The translations under genes were made by a program, and so were the position numbers. From positions 1 to 12,306 of the forward strand of contig JAHJRK010000528.1 of NCBI GenBank assembly GCA_018830925.1: a DNA stretch of 12,306 nt. Direction: 5' to 3'. Shown piece by piece: positions 1-5,035 of the stretch. The stretch comes from Pseudomonadota bacterium (GTDB lineage Bacteria; Desulfobacterota; Desulfobacteria; Desulfobacterales; RPRI01). The notes under the pieces were generated by a model. The model was given only the letters and a program-made list of their open reading frames with translations, had not been told where the DNA came from and did not search any database. Position 1 is the stretch's first letter, and every line of letters begins with the position of its first letter.

Positions 1-119
1 AGAAGAAGCCGTCTATTTATCAACTCCAGTATATTACAATCGATTTCATCAATGGAATTCCGCAAGTCAACGATTCCAGTTTCAGGAGTGTTGCTTTTCG
101 TTTTATTGTTTTTTTTCAT
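1..119 (-). CDS. pheA: Chorismate mutase domain, N-terminal fragment (P-protein/PheA-like), cut by window edge
   Basis: Reading leftward from an ATG at 119, 39 codons run open to the window edge. After a polar N-terminal stretch of about 17 residues comes LRNSIDEIDCNILELINRR. This is the first helix of an AroQ-type chorismate mutase (pattern LR..ID.ID..IL.L...R), where the Arg residues contact chorismate. Such a domain converts chorismate to prephenate for Phe and Tyr synthesis and is often fused to prephenate dehydratase (PheA); the fusion partner would lie outside the window, so the symbol is provisional and a stand-alone aroQ is possible. It lies downstream of aroB' on the same strand, 122 bp away, and behind a Phe/Tyr attenuator, which fits its pathway. 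The ribosome binding site is weak: only purine-poor heptad repeats precede the ATG. Confidence 0.8.
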   Translation of the reverse strand, partial: MKKNNKTKSNTPETGIVDLRNSIDEIDCNILELINRRLL

Positions 120-125
120 AACTAT

Positions 126-202
126 TTTTTGCCTGTTGCCTTTTGCTCGTTGATCGTGGTTCGTACTTCGAAGTTCGCATTTCGATATTCGATGTTCAAT
201 GT
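126..202. repeat. Degenerate 7-bp tandem repeat array between aroB' and the chorismate mutase gene
   Basis: On the plus strand the sequence breaks into eleven 7-base units with no gaps. Three units end in TTGC (126-146). Eight then begin with TCG or TCA (147-202; for example TCGTACT, TCGAAGT, TCGCATT, TCGATAT, TCGATGT), with T mostly at position 7. The array ends 7 bp from the chorismate mutase start codon. The regular register over 77 bp is seen directly; the function is unknown. Confidence 0.7.
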
Positions 203-241
203 TTCCATCCCTCGACTCCTTGAATCCCCGAACCCTTTCTT

Positions 242-1234
242 CTATTTTTCCAGTATCGACTCGTCTATCTTATGGCCGAAATGCCTTCCGCTCTCCTCTG
301 TCGCAACGAGAACCTTATCTCCTTTTTTCAGACTGACAACGGATACCGGGGTTCCGTCAGGGCTTGTCAGTCTTATTGTTTCGGCATTTTGCAGAATTGT
401 TGTAATCTGCCTGCCACCTGACAGAGCTTTCACAAGCATAAGAGGGCGCTTTTCTATTTTCAGCCTGCCTATAATGCCGTTAGTCGTATTTCCTTTATAA
501 TCCGTAATAAGAACATGGTCACCGGCTGAAAGTTCGGACAGATATCTCGTCTTTCCTCCCGGAATCCTCGTATAGGCATGGACAGCTCCGGCATTAACCC
601 TGAAAGGCCTCGGTGACACATACGGATTTTCAACCGTTTCCGCATGAACAAGAAACAGAGCGCTGCTGCTGTTTCCGACAAGCAAGCCCTGACCCTGTAC
701 CATCGATGTGCATGTATCAACGCATACTCTGTCCCCCATTCCTGCAGGATTGATCTCAATAATCTCGGCCTCTTGAAGAGATACCCTGTCCGTCTCTGAA
801 TTGACGATGGACAATGTTTTTTTCAGTTCGGCAATATCGCCGGAATTAAAAAGTATGTGGCTTACTCCTTTTTCGAGTACGCCAAATACCGTACAGGCCT
901 CCTGATAACTGTGAACCTGAGCGATTACATCAGCGCCTTTTGCGATAAGATTTTCAAGCGGAATCACCGTCCAGTCGCTGCATTGAAGAATTACTTTCCT
1001 GCTCCTGCAAAGTTTTAGTATCTCATCCTCATCTTTTCCGCTTTTTATCGTATAAAAGACAACATCTTTCCCGGTTTTCAAATCACCGTCTTCCGATATC
1101 GTCTGAATTTTGCCGAGCTCTTTTACTTTTTCCGAATATCCTTCAGGAACAACGATTCCGTCAGCCCCGCCCTCAAGAGCGGTGGTGACAATTTCCTTAT
1201 TCCACGGATCAGCTTTCACCCATATTTTTCTCAT
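242..1234 (-). CDS. aroB': 3-dehydroquinate synthase II (archaeal-type, AroB')
   Basis: The 330-residue protein matches the dehydroquinate synthase II family (MJ1249 type), which oxidatively deaminates and cyclises 2-amino-3,7-dideoxy-D-threo-hept-6-ulosonate with NAD to give 3-dehydroquinate, in the cytoplasm. It starts with the family-typical MRKIWVKADPW. The best-conserved block is at about residues 153-235: EIIEINPAGMGDRVCVDTC, then GQGLLVGN, then ENPYVSPRPFRVNAGAVHAY and the RIPGGKTRYLSEL segment. The C-terminal third is a beta-rich region with SAGDHVLI and KGDKVLVATEESGRHFGH. Length is normal for the family. AGGAT eight bases before the ATG supports the start. It follows ADH synthase by 87 bp on the same strand, so the two successive enzymes of the alternative aromatic entry route are together. 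No homology to classical AroB (DHQ synthase I) is implied. Confidence 0.93.
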   Translation of the reverse strand: MRKIWVKADPWNKEIVTTALEGGADGIVVPEGYSEKVKELGKIQTISEDGDLKTGKDVVFYTIKSGKDEDEILKLCRSRKVILQCSDWTVIPLENLIAKGADVIAQVHSYQEACTVFGVLEKGVSHILFNSGDIAELKKTLSIVNSETDRVSLQEAEIIEINPAGMGDRVCVDTCTSMVQGQGLLVGNSSSALFLVHAETVENPYVSPRPFRVNAGAVHAYTRIPGGKTRYLSELSAGDHVLITDYKGNTTNGIIGRLKIEKRPLMLVKALSGGRQITTILQNAETIRLTSPDGTPVSVVSLKKGDKVLVATEESGRHFGHKIDESILEK

Positions 1235-1321
1235 TATCTTATCCTATATACAAACCTGAAAAGTAAATCATGACTGCTTTGTAAAAAGTCATATGCGATC
1301 GGAACTGGCTCACGAACAATC

Positions 1322-2119
1322 CTACTCAAGAATCTTAAGCGCATCTTCTACGTTTACGCCATCATGAACTATTGCCGATATAGCCTGTACCATCTTCGTC
1401 GGATTTTTATGCTGGAACACATTCCGGCCTATCGAAGCGCCCGCGCCTCCCGCATCTATTGCGCCTCTGACCATTTCAAGTATCTCCCTGTCCGAATCCA
1501 TTTTCGGACCGCCTGCAATCACAACGGGAATCGAACACCCGGCAACCACCTCTTTGAATGTCTCAACCGAACCGGTATAGGATACCTTGACAATATCTGC
1601 TCCCATCTCATTTCCCACACGGGCGGCATGCTTGATTACATTCACATCGTATTCGTCTTTTATTTTCTCTCCTCTCGGATATATCATGGCAAGAAGCGGC
1701 ATGCCCCAGGTTTTTGCTTCATAACTGACCATACCAAAATCCTTCAGCATCTCTCTCTCGCCGCCGTTGCCCAGATTGACATGGATAGAAACGGCGTCTG
1801 CGCCAATCTTGATAGCCTCTTCGACCGAACAGATGAGTGTCTTTGCATTCGGATAAGGAGAAAGACTTGTTGAAGCCGAAAGGTGAACAATAAGTCCTAT
1901 ATCCTTTCCTTTTCGTCTGTGCCCAGCCCCCACGAGCCCTTTATGTTCTACTATGGCATTCGCCCCGCCATCGGCAACCATTTGCACCGCACGCTTCATA
2001 TCCTCAAGGCCGGCGATAGGCCCAACGGAAATGCCGTGATCCATCGGGACAATTACTGTCTTTCCAGTATTGCGGTTGATAATGCGCTCCATCCTGATCT
2101 GCTTGCCTATAATTGTCAT
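1322..2119 (-). CDS. aroA': 2-amino-3,7-dideoxy-D-threo-hept-6-ulosonate (ADH) synthase, class I aldolase (AroA')
   Basis: This 265-residue TIM-barrel aldolase belongs to the MJ0400/FbaB-like family. It catalyses the first step of the alternative aromatic pathway, joining L-aspartate semialdehyde to a 6-deoxy-5-ketofructose phosphate to form ADH, the substrate of the next gene. Visible landmarks are VPMDHGISVGP (residues 24-34, catalytic Asp27), MIYPRGE with Tyr147, and GADIVKVSYTG with the Schiff-base candidate Lys178. Their mutual spacing matches the Asp/Tyr/Lys triad of MJ0400. A phosphate-binding end (VVIAGGPK, then GAIDAGGAGASIGRNVFQH) follows. An upstream in-frame ATG at 2203 exists, but the start at 2119 is chosen because AAAGGAGG sits eight bases before it and MTIIGKQIRMERI is the family-typical N-terminus. 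The upstream extension would read through both leader terminators. The pairing with AroB' argues against fructose-bisphosphate aldolase. Confidence 0.92.
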   Translation of the reverse strand: MTIIGKQIRMERIINRNTGKTVIVPMDHGISVGPIAGLEDMKRAVQMVADGGANAIVEHKGLVGAGHRRKGKDIGLIVHLSASTSLSPYPNAKTLICSVEEAIKIGADAVSIHVNLGNGGEREMLKDFGMVSYEAKTWGMPLLAMIYPRGEKIKDEYDVNVIKHAARVGNEMGADIVKVSYTGSVETFKEVVAGCSIPVVIAGGPKMDSDREILEMVRGAIDAGGAGASIGRNVFQHKNPTKMVQAISAIVHDGVNVEDALKILE

Positions 2120-2140
2120 GTACAACTCCTCCTTTAATGC

Positions 2141-2172
2141 AAAAAGGCCGTGAAGCTTTTCTCTCCACGGCC
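2141..2172 (-). terminator. Proximal intrinsic terminator of the Phe/Tyr attenuator (T2)
   Basis: On the minus strand GGCCGTGGAG (2172-2163) and CTTCACGGCC (2155-2146) form a 10-bp stem (one G-U) with a 7-nt loop, followed at once by TTTTT (2145-2141). It lies only 21 bp before the aroA' start codon. Its 5' arm is also complementary to the 3' arm of the upstream terminator. Confidence 0.85.
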
Positions 2173-2180
2173 CTAAAACT

Positions 2181-2215
2181 AAAAAAGCCGTGGGCTGATC
2201 CACCCATGGCTTTTT
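2181..2215 (-). terminator. Distal intrinsic terminator of the Phe/Tyr attenuator (T1, 3:4 hairpin)
   Basis: On the minus strand AAAAAGCCATGGG (2215-2203) pairs with CCCACGGCTTTTT (2194-2182) with one A-C mismatch and an 8-nt loop, ending in a run of six T (2186-2181). The 5' arm is also complementary to leader segment 2, so terminator and antiterminator exclude each other. Confidence 0.85.
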
Positions 2216-2235
2216 GCGCTTAGTATGTTACTACC

Positions 2236-2310
2236 TCAACGCACCACAGGCAGACCGGTGCTAAAATAATAATAATAAAAACCGAAAAAGCTGCCTGTGA
2301 ATTTATTCAT
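2236..2310 (-). CDS. Phe/Tyr-rich leader peptide (24 residues)
   Basis: The ORF starts at ATG 2310 and stops at TGA 2238-2236. Residues 8-16 are FFGFYYYYF, so seven of the nine codons in 2289-2263 after FF and around G read Phe or Tyr, with four consecutive TAT codons. Another Phe is at residue 4. The peptide itself probably has no function; its translation would sense charged tRNA-Phe and tRNA-Tyr. The control codons follow attenuator segment 1 (codons 4-7), and the stop lies just past segment 2 (codons 19-22), as the mechanism needs. AAAAGGA lies upstream, but about 13 bases from the ATG, so the ribosome binding site is weak or unusually spaced. It is too short for most gene callers. Confidence 0.88.
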   Translation of the reverse strand: MNKFTGSFFGFYYYYFSTGLPVVR

Positions 2311-2362
2311 CTGTTTGTATTGGTCCTTTTTTGTCCCTCAAATTTCTATTCTATTTTCCGGT

Positions 2363-2391
2363 TTTCTATATTGACATTATTCTTATGTCAA
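2363..2391 (-). promoter_or_regulatory. Promoter of the aromatic operon
   Basis: On the minus strand TTGACA (2391-2386, perfect -35) is followed after 17 bp by TAGAAA (2368-2363). A 15-bp alternative -10, TATAGA, overlaps it. Predicted start is near 2356, giving about 45 nt before the leader peptide ATG. The -10 is only a moderate match. Confidence 0.6.
2371..2391. promoter_or_regulatory. Perfect 7-bp palindrome covering the -35 of the aromatic operon (candidate operator)
   Basis: TTGACAT (2371-2377), a 7-bp spacer, and ATGTCAA (2385-2391) form a perfect inverted repeat with 14-bp centre-to-centre half-site spacing. It covers the -35 box, where a dimeric repressor could block transcription. 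It does not match the E. coli TyrR (TGTAAA-N6-TTTACA) or TrpR operators. The palindrome is seen; regulation is inferred. Confidence 0.4.
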
Positions 2392-2543
2392 GCACTTTTT
2401 AAATTATCTTCAAAAACCCTGCCTTCTCCCGGATAAATCCTGCGCTGATCAATCTTGGTCGGATTCGGATTTTCAGGCCATTTTCCTTCCTGAGGGTCCG
2501 GGCCTTCAAGAGCATATAATGAGCCGCAGTTATTCGCCGCGTA
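2388..2543 (-). pseudogene. Start-less coding-like open frame behind the cupin gene (gene remnant or frameshifted extension)
   Basis: In the frame +1 relative to the cupin, 51 codons are open between a TGA at 2546-2544 and a TGA at 2390-2388. The product contains CGSLYALEGPDPQEGKWPEN and then PNPTKIDQRRIYPGEGRVFED, which looks like real protein (Trp, Gly/Pro turns, balanced charge) rather than random translation. There is no ATG, GTG or TTG in the frame. Either the cupin once continued into this tail and a one-base indel near its stop codon (GAA TAA C) separated them, or this is the 3' end of a decayed gene. I do not recognise the family. An open run of this length can also arise by chance at this GC, so the call is tentative. 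Confidence 0.35.
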
Positions 2544-2865
2544 TCATTATAAGCAGCATCTTGAAACGCTCAATCGCATTAAGCGCATGAGGAATACCGG
2601 CGGGCATAATCATCATTTCACCTGCCGTAACCAACTTCGGCTTTCCTCCGATAACTATTTCCGCTTTCCCATCGAGAATATAAACAACGGCATCAAATGG
2701 CGAAGTATGTTCCGTAAGCCCCTGCCCTTCATCGAATGAAAAAAGAGTAATATTGCCGATATTTTTCTTAAGCAGTGTCTTGCTGACGACCGAGCCGATT
2801 GAGTATGAAACTCCGTCCGAAAGATTAAAGGGGACTCCTTTAGAAATAACTGTTTTTTCGCTCAT
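2530..2865 (-). CDS. Small single-domain cupin protein
   Basis: The 111-residue protein forms one cupin barrel. Cupin motif 1 is at about residues 46-67 (DEGQGLTEHTSPFDAVVYIL, then DG) and motif 2 at about residues 80-94 (AGEMMIMPAGIPHAL). Cupins of this size are mostly cytoplasmic sensors, isomerases or small dioxygenases; no substrate can be assigned. The metal site is reduced: motif 1 has one His (EHTSPFDA) where the HxH...E pattern would have two His and a Glu, while motif 2 keeps its His. AAGGAT lies eight bases before the ATG. The gene starts 14 bp after the manA stop codon, so the two are co-transcribed and may share a sugar-phosphate context. A coding-like open stretch in another frame follows its stop, so a lost C-terminal tail is possible. 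Confidence 0.8.
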   Translation of the reverse strand: MSEKTVISKGVPFNLSDGVSYSIGSVVSKTLLKKNIGNITLFSFDEGQGLTEHTSPFDAVVYILDGKAEIVIGGKPKLVTAGEMMIMPAGIPHALNAIERFKMLLIMIRGE

Positions 2866-2879
2866 GGTTATAATCCTTA

Positions 2880-4079
2880 TTATAAAGGTACTGCAGCTTT
2901 GTATAAAGTTGCCTTTCCGCTTATACTATATTTTTTTACCGAAGCAGGAATAATAACGGATTTTCCTTTTGCCATATTAAATATGTCATCCTCCGAACCG
3001 GCAATTACCGCTCTTCCTTCAATGCATAAAATAATTTCAACACTCCTATTTTCAGAACTGGTATATGTTTCACCACTGGCTACATTGATCGCTGAAAGCA
3101 CAAACTCACCGGCCGGTGTTTTATATATACTTTCATTCCGGTTTTTTTCCGGTAAAATTATCCCGGATTTTAATTTCTTAAACTTTACAATATTCAAAAG
3201 CTCCTGAACATCAACGTGTTTCGGCGTCAATCCTCCTCTTATAACATTGTCGGAACCAGTCATCAGTTCCAAGGCAACACCTTCAAGATATGAGTGGAGT
3301 TGGCCTGTTTGAAGAAACATGGCCTGCCCCGGTTCAAGGTATACATAGTTCAAAAACAGGGGCGCTAACGCGCTAATGTCCGAAGGATATTTCCCGGCAA
3401 TGACCGATACCCATTTAAAGGCAGGATTTTCATCAGCAAAGATTCCGGCATTTCGAAAAGCCTCTGAAACAACGCTTTTTTTCCGGTCACTGTTTATTGT
3501 CATGACGTAAGAAAAAAATGATTTTAATCCGGATGAATCCGTATTGTTTTTCAGCTCATAGATCTGTTTTTTAAGTGTTACGGGACAAGCTTTTTTCAGC
3601 AGAAAAACCGTTTCGGAAACATTCCTGAAACCGCATAAAGCCTCAAAACCGGTCAGGGCACAGACGCATTCGGGCTTGTGGTTTTGGTCCTTGTAGTTTC
3701 TCCTGAAAGAATCGAGAGGTATGCCCAGTCTGTTCTCTCTTTTGAATCCATCCATCGCCAACGTCCGGTTCGGATGAGCCTGTATGGAAAGGGGTTCCGA
3801 AGCCGCGATTACCTTAAATAGGAAAGGAAGTTCGGCTCCATATTTTTTTGAACAATCCTTTCCAAGAATTTCATCGGGAAATTTTTTTATAAGGCCGGAG
3901 AGACTCTCCCATCCACCATCGGTTCTTACCATGGAAGATCCTGAAGAATGAGCCCCCATCCAGAGTTCGGCCTGCGGTTTATCATATGGCAGCCTTTTGC
4001 CAAGGAGCTTTGGAATTGCAGTATAAGATCCCCACGAATACTCCTTAACAATGTTTTTTAATAATCCGATTCTGTTCAT
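2880..4079 (-). CDS. manA: Mannose-6-phosphate isomerase, class I (type I PMI)
   Basis: The 399-residue cytoplasmic zinc enzyme interconverts mannose 6-phosphate and fructose 6-phosphate, feeding GDP-mannose and surface polysaccharide synthesis or mannose use. Landmarks are the N-terminal LLKNIVKEYSWGS (residues 6-18), PQAELWMGAHSSGSS (35-49), SIQAHPNRTLA with metal ligands Gln100 and His102, NHKPE with Glu137, and TGQLHSYLEG with the last metal His. The type I signature LMTGSDNVIRGGLTPKHVDV and a C-terminal cupin-like domain follow. An in-frame ATG at 4124 would add 15 polar residues. The start at 4079 is preferred because it gives the family N-terminus and because 4124 lies only about 13 bases from the predicted transcription start with no ribosome binding site. 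The site for 4079 (AGAGAAAA) is itself weak. The small cupin gene follows after 14 bp. Confidence 0.93.
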   Translation of the reverse strand: MNRIGLLKNIVKEYSWGSYTAIPKLLGKRLPYDKPQAELWMGAHSSGSSMVRTDGGWESLSGLIKKFPDEILGKDCSKKYGAELPFLFKVIAASEPLSIQAHPNRTLAMDGFKRENRLGIPLDSFRRNYKDQNHKPECVCALTGFEALCGFRNVSETVFLLKKACPVTLKKQIYELKNNTDSSGLKSFFSYVMTINSDRKKSVVSEAFRNAGIFADENPAFKWVSVIAGKYPSDISALAPLFLNYVYLEPGQAMFLQTGQLHSYLEGVALELMTGSDNVIRGGLTPKHVDVQELLNIVKFKKLKSGIILPEKNRNESIYKTPAGEFVLSAINVASGETYTSSENRSVEIILCIEGRAVIAGSEDDIFNMAKGKSVIIPASVKKYSISGKATLYKAAVPL

Positions 4080-4143
4080 TATATTTTCTCTGGTTGTATC
4101 TTTCTCTTTTTCTGTTGAAACCATAAAATATTGATTTGATTTT

Positions 4144-4173
4144 ATTCTAATATTATTTATCCTTGATTGTCAA
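4144..4173 (-). promoter_or_regulatory. Promoter of manA-cupin
   Basis: On the minus strand TTGACA (4173-4168, perfect) is separated by 18 bp from TAGAAT (4149-4144, five of six). Predicted transcription start is near 4137, about 58 nt before the chosen manA ATG. Confidence 0.7.
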
Positions 4174-4181
4174 TAAGTTGG

Positions 4182-4247
4182 CGATTTACACAAATGCCGT
4201 TTCATGTTGTTTGCAATCTGTACCATGCTGGTATAATGTGTAAATCG
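4182..4247. repeat. Widely spaced perfect 11-bp inverted repeat between divergent manA and queE promoters
   Basis: CGATTTACACA (4182-4192) and its exact reverse complement TGTGTAAATCG (4237-4247) enclose 44 bp. The left arm lies 8 bp upstream of the manA -35; the right arm touches the queE -10 and covers its start site. Centres are 55 bp apart, about five helical turns. It may be a pair of operator half-sites for looping, a cruciform, or the ends of a tiny mobile element. Confidence 0.6.
4211..4237 (+). promoter_or_regulatory. Promoter of queE-queC (extended -10)
   Basis: TGGTATAAT (4229-4237) is a perfect extended -10 box. The -35 is poor: TTGCAA (4211-4216) at 15 bp or TTTGCA at 16 bp. An extended -10 can compensate for this. 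Predicted start is near 4244, inside the right arm of the inverted repeat. Confidence 0.6.
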
Positions 4248-4252
4248 TCAGG

Positions 4253-4329
4253 GTCAGGAGTCCGGGGAACCGGGGACTAGGGAAATGATGTGAATAGTGA
4301 ACGGTAAATGGTAAAAAGGCTGAAGGCGG
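4253..4329. repeat. Degenerate 7-bp tandem repeat array in the queE 5' untranslated region
   Basis: The stretch divides into eleven contiguous heptads whose sequence drifts in pairs or triplets: GTCAGGA/GTCCGGG, ATGTGAA/TAGTGAA, CGGTAAA/TGGTAAA, AAGGCTG/AAGGCGG. The last pair forms the queE ribosome binding site. The 77-bp length equals that of the array at 126-202. Confidence 0.6.
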
Positions 4330-4337
4330 AATATACG

Positions 4338-4982
4338 ATGTCGCTTATCGTCAACGAAATATTCAACAGCATACAGGGAGAATCCCTTTATGCCGGACGC
4401 CCTTGCACCTTTATAAGGCTTACGGGATGCAATCTCAGGTGCTCATACTGTGACACAATGTATTCTTATGAGGAAGGCACCAGCCTTACCATTACCGATA
4501 TTATGGATAGAGTTTCAGTTTATGAGTGCCCTCTTGTGGAAATAACCGGCGGTGAGCCTTTGCTTCAGAATGAAACGCCACTATTGATAACAAATCTTAT
4601 TGAAAACGGCTATACAGTACTGCTGGAAACAAACGGAACAATTGACATAAGCCGTATCGATGAAAGGTGCATTAAAATTGTCGATATTAAATGCCCGTCA
4701 AGCGGTGAATCCGGAAAAAACATCCTTGATAACCTGAACAGGCTCAGCGTCAAAGACCAGGTCAAATTTGTAATATGTAATCATGAAGATTATGACTATG
4801 CAAAAGATATCATAAAACAAATTCCCTGCGGATTTTTAAGAGAAAATATACTTATCTCTCCAGTACGAGGCAAAATGGATTTTTCAGACCTGGCAAACCG
4901 GATATTAAAAGACAAATTGATGGTTCGGTTTCATATTCAATTGCACAAGATAATCTGGCCCGACATCGACAGGGGGGTATAA
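4338..4982 (+). CDS. queE: 7-carboxy-7-deazaguanine synthase, radical SAM
   Basis: The 214-residue enzyme converts 6-carboxytetrahydropterin to 7-carboxy-7-deazaguanine, a step toward preQ0 and queuosine, using a 4Fe-4S cluster and SAM. It starts with the family-typical MSLIVNEIFNSIQGES. The QueE form of the radical SAM motif is GCNLRCSYCD (Cys31, Cys35, Cys38; CX3CX2C with two residues before the last Cys). EITGGEPLLQ (residues 68-77) is the SAM-contacting GGE motif, and the C-terminus ends in the characteristic VRFHIQLHKIIWPDIDRGV. An upstream in-frame ATG at 4308 exists, but the one at 4338 has AAGGCGG eight bases before it and gives the family N-terminus. queC follows 53 bp later. queD and queF are not in the window. 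Confidence 0.95.
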   Translation: MSLIVNEIFNSIQGESLYAGRPCTFIRLTGCNLRCSYCDTMYSYEEGTSLTITDIMDRVSVYECPLVEITGGEPLLQNETPLLITNLIENGYTVLLETNGTIDISRIDERCIKIVDIKCPSSGESGKNILDNLNRLSVKDQVKFVICNHEDYDYAKDIIKQIPCGFLRENILISPVRGKMDFSDLANRILKDKLMVRFHIQLHKIIWPDIDRGV

Positions 4983-5035
4983 TTATTCAGGGATCAGTAT
5001 TTTTATTTGAACCATAAATCAGGAACTGTTACATA

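Larger units (their letters stand above)
2141..2310 (-). promoter_or_regulatory. Ribosome-mediated Phe/Tyr transcription attenuator upstream of aroA'-aroB'
   Basis: The leader RNA has all parts of a classical attenuator. Segment 1 CACAGGCAG (2299-2291) pairs perfectly with segment 2 CTGCCTGTG (2253-2245), with the Phe/Tyr codons in the loop. Segment 2 CCTGTGG (2250-2244) can instead pair with segment 3 CCATGGG (2209-2203; two G-U), helped by TGCG/CGCA (2243-2240 with 2218-2215). Segment 3 with segment 4 forms terminator T1. Segment 4 CCACGGC (2193-2187) can pair perfectly with segment 5 GCCGTGG (2171-2165), and segment 5 with segment 6 forms terminator T2. A ribosome stalled on Phe/Tyr codons would cover segment 1 and favour 2:3 plus 4:5, giving readthrough. 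A ribosome at the leader stop would cover segment 2 and favour 3:4 plus 5:6, giving termination. Pairings are read from the sequence; the mechanism is inferred by analogy with pheL/trpL. Confidence 0.88.

Noticed and set aside
126..202. CRISPR-like array
   Set aside because: Units are 7 bp with no spacers, and no cas gene is present.
129..500. Plus-strand open frame across the heptad array and aroB' end
   Set aside because: It is a shadow of aroB' and of the repeat register (a 7-bp period gives a 21-bp repeat in coding frame); no ribosome binding site.
1322..2119. Class I fructose-bisphosphate aldolase (FbaB)
   Set aside because: The family is related, but the direct pairing with DHQ synthase II, the aromatic leader and the chorismate mutase context point to ADH synthase.
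2120..2203. Longer ADH synthase with 28 extra N-terminal residues
   Set aside because: The extension would be translated through both terminator hairpins, has no ribosome binding site, and does not belong to the family; a strong AAAGGAGG precedes the ATG at 2119.
2004..2207. Alternative-frame open reading frame overlapping the ADH synthase start
   Set aside because: It overlaps a well-identified gene and covers the terminator hairpins; no family resemblance.
4238..4337. Possible preQ1 riboswitch upstream of queE
   Set aside because: The conserved preQ1-I features (AGAGGTTC-type stem and the A-rich tail) are not visible; the leader is instead filled by heptad repeats.
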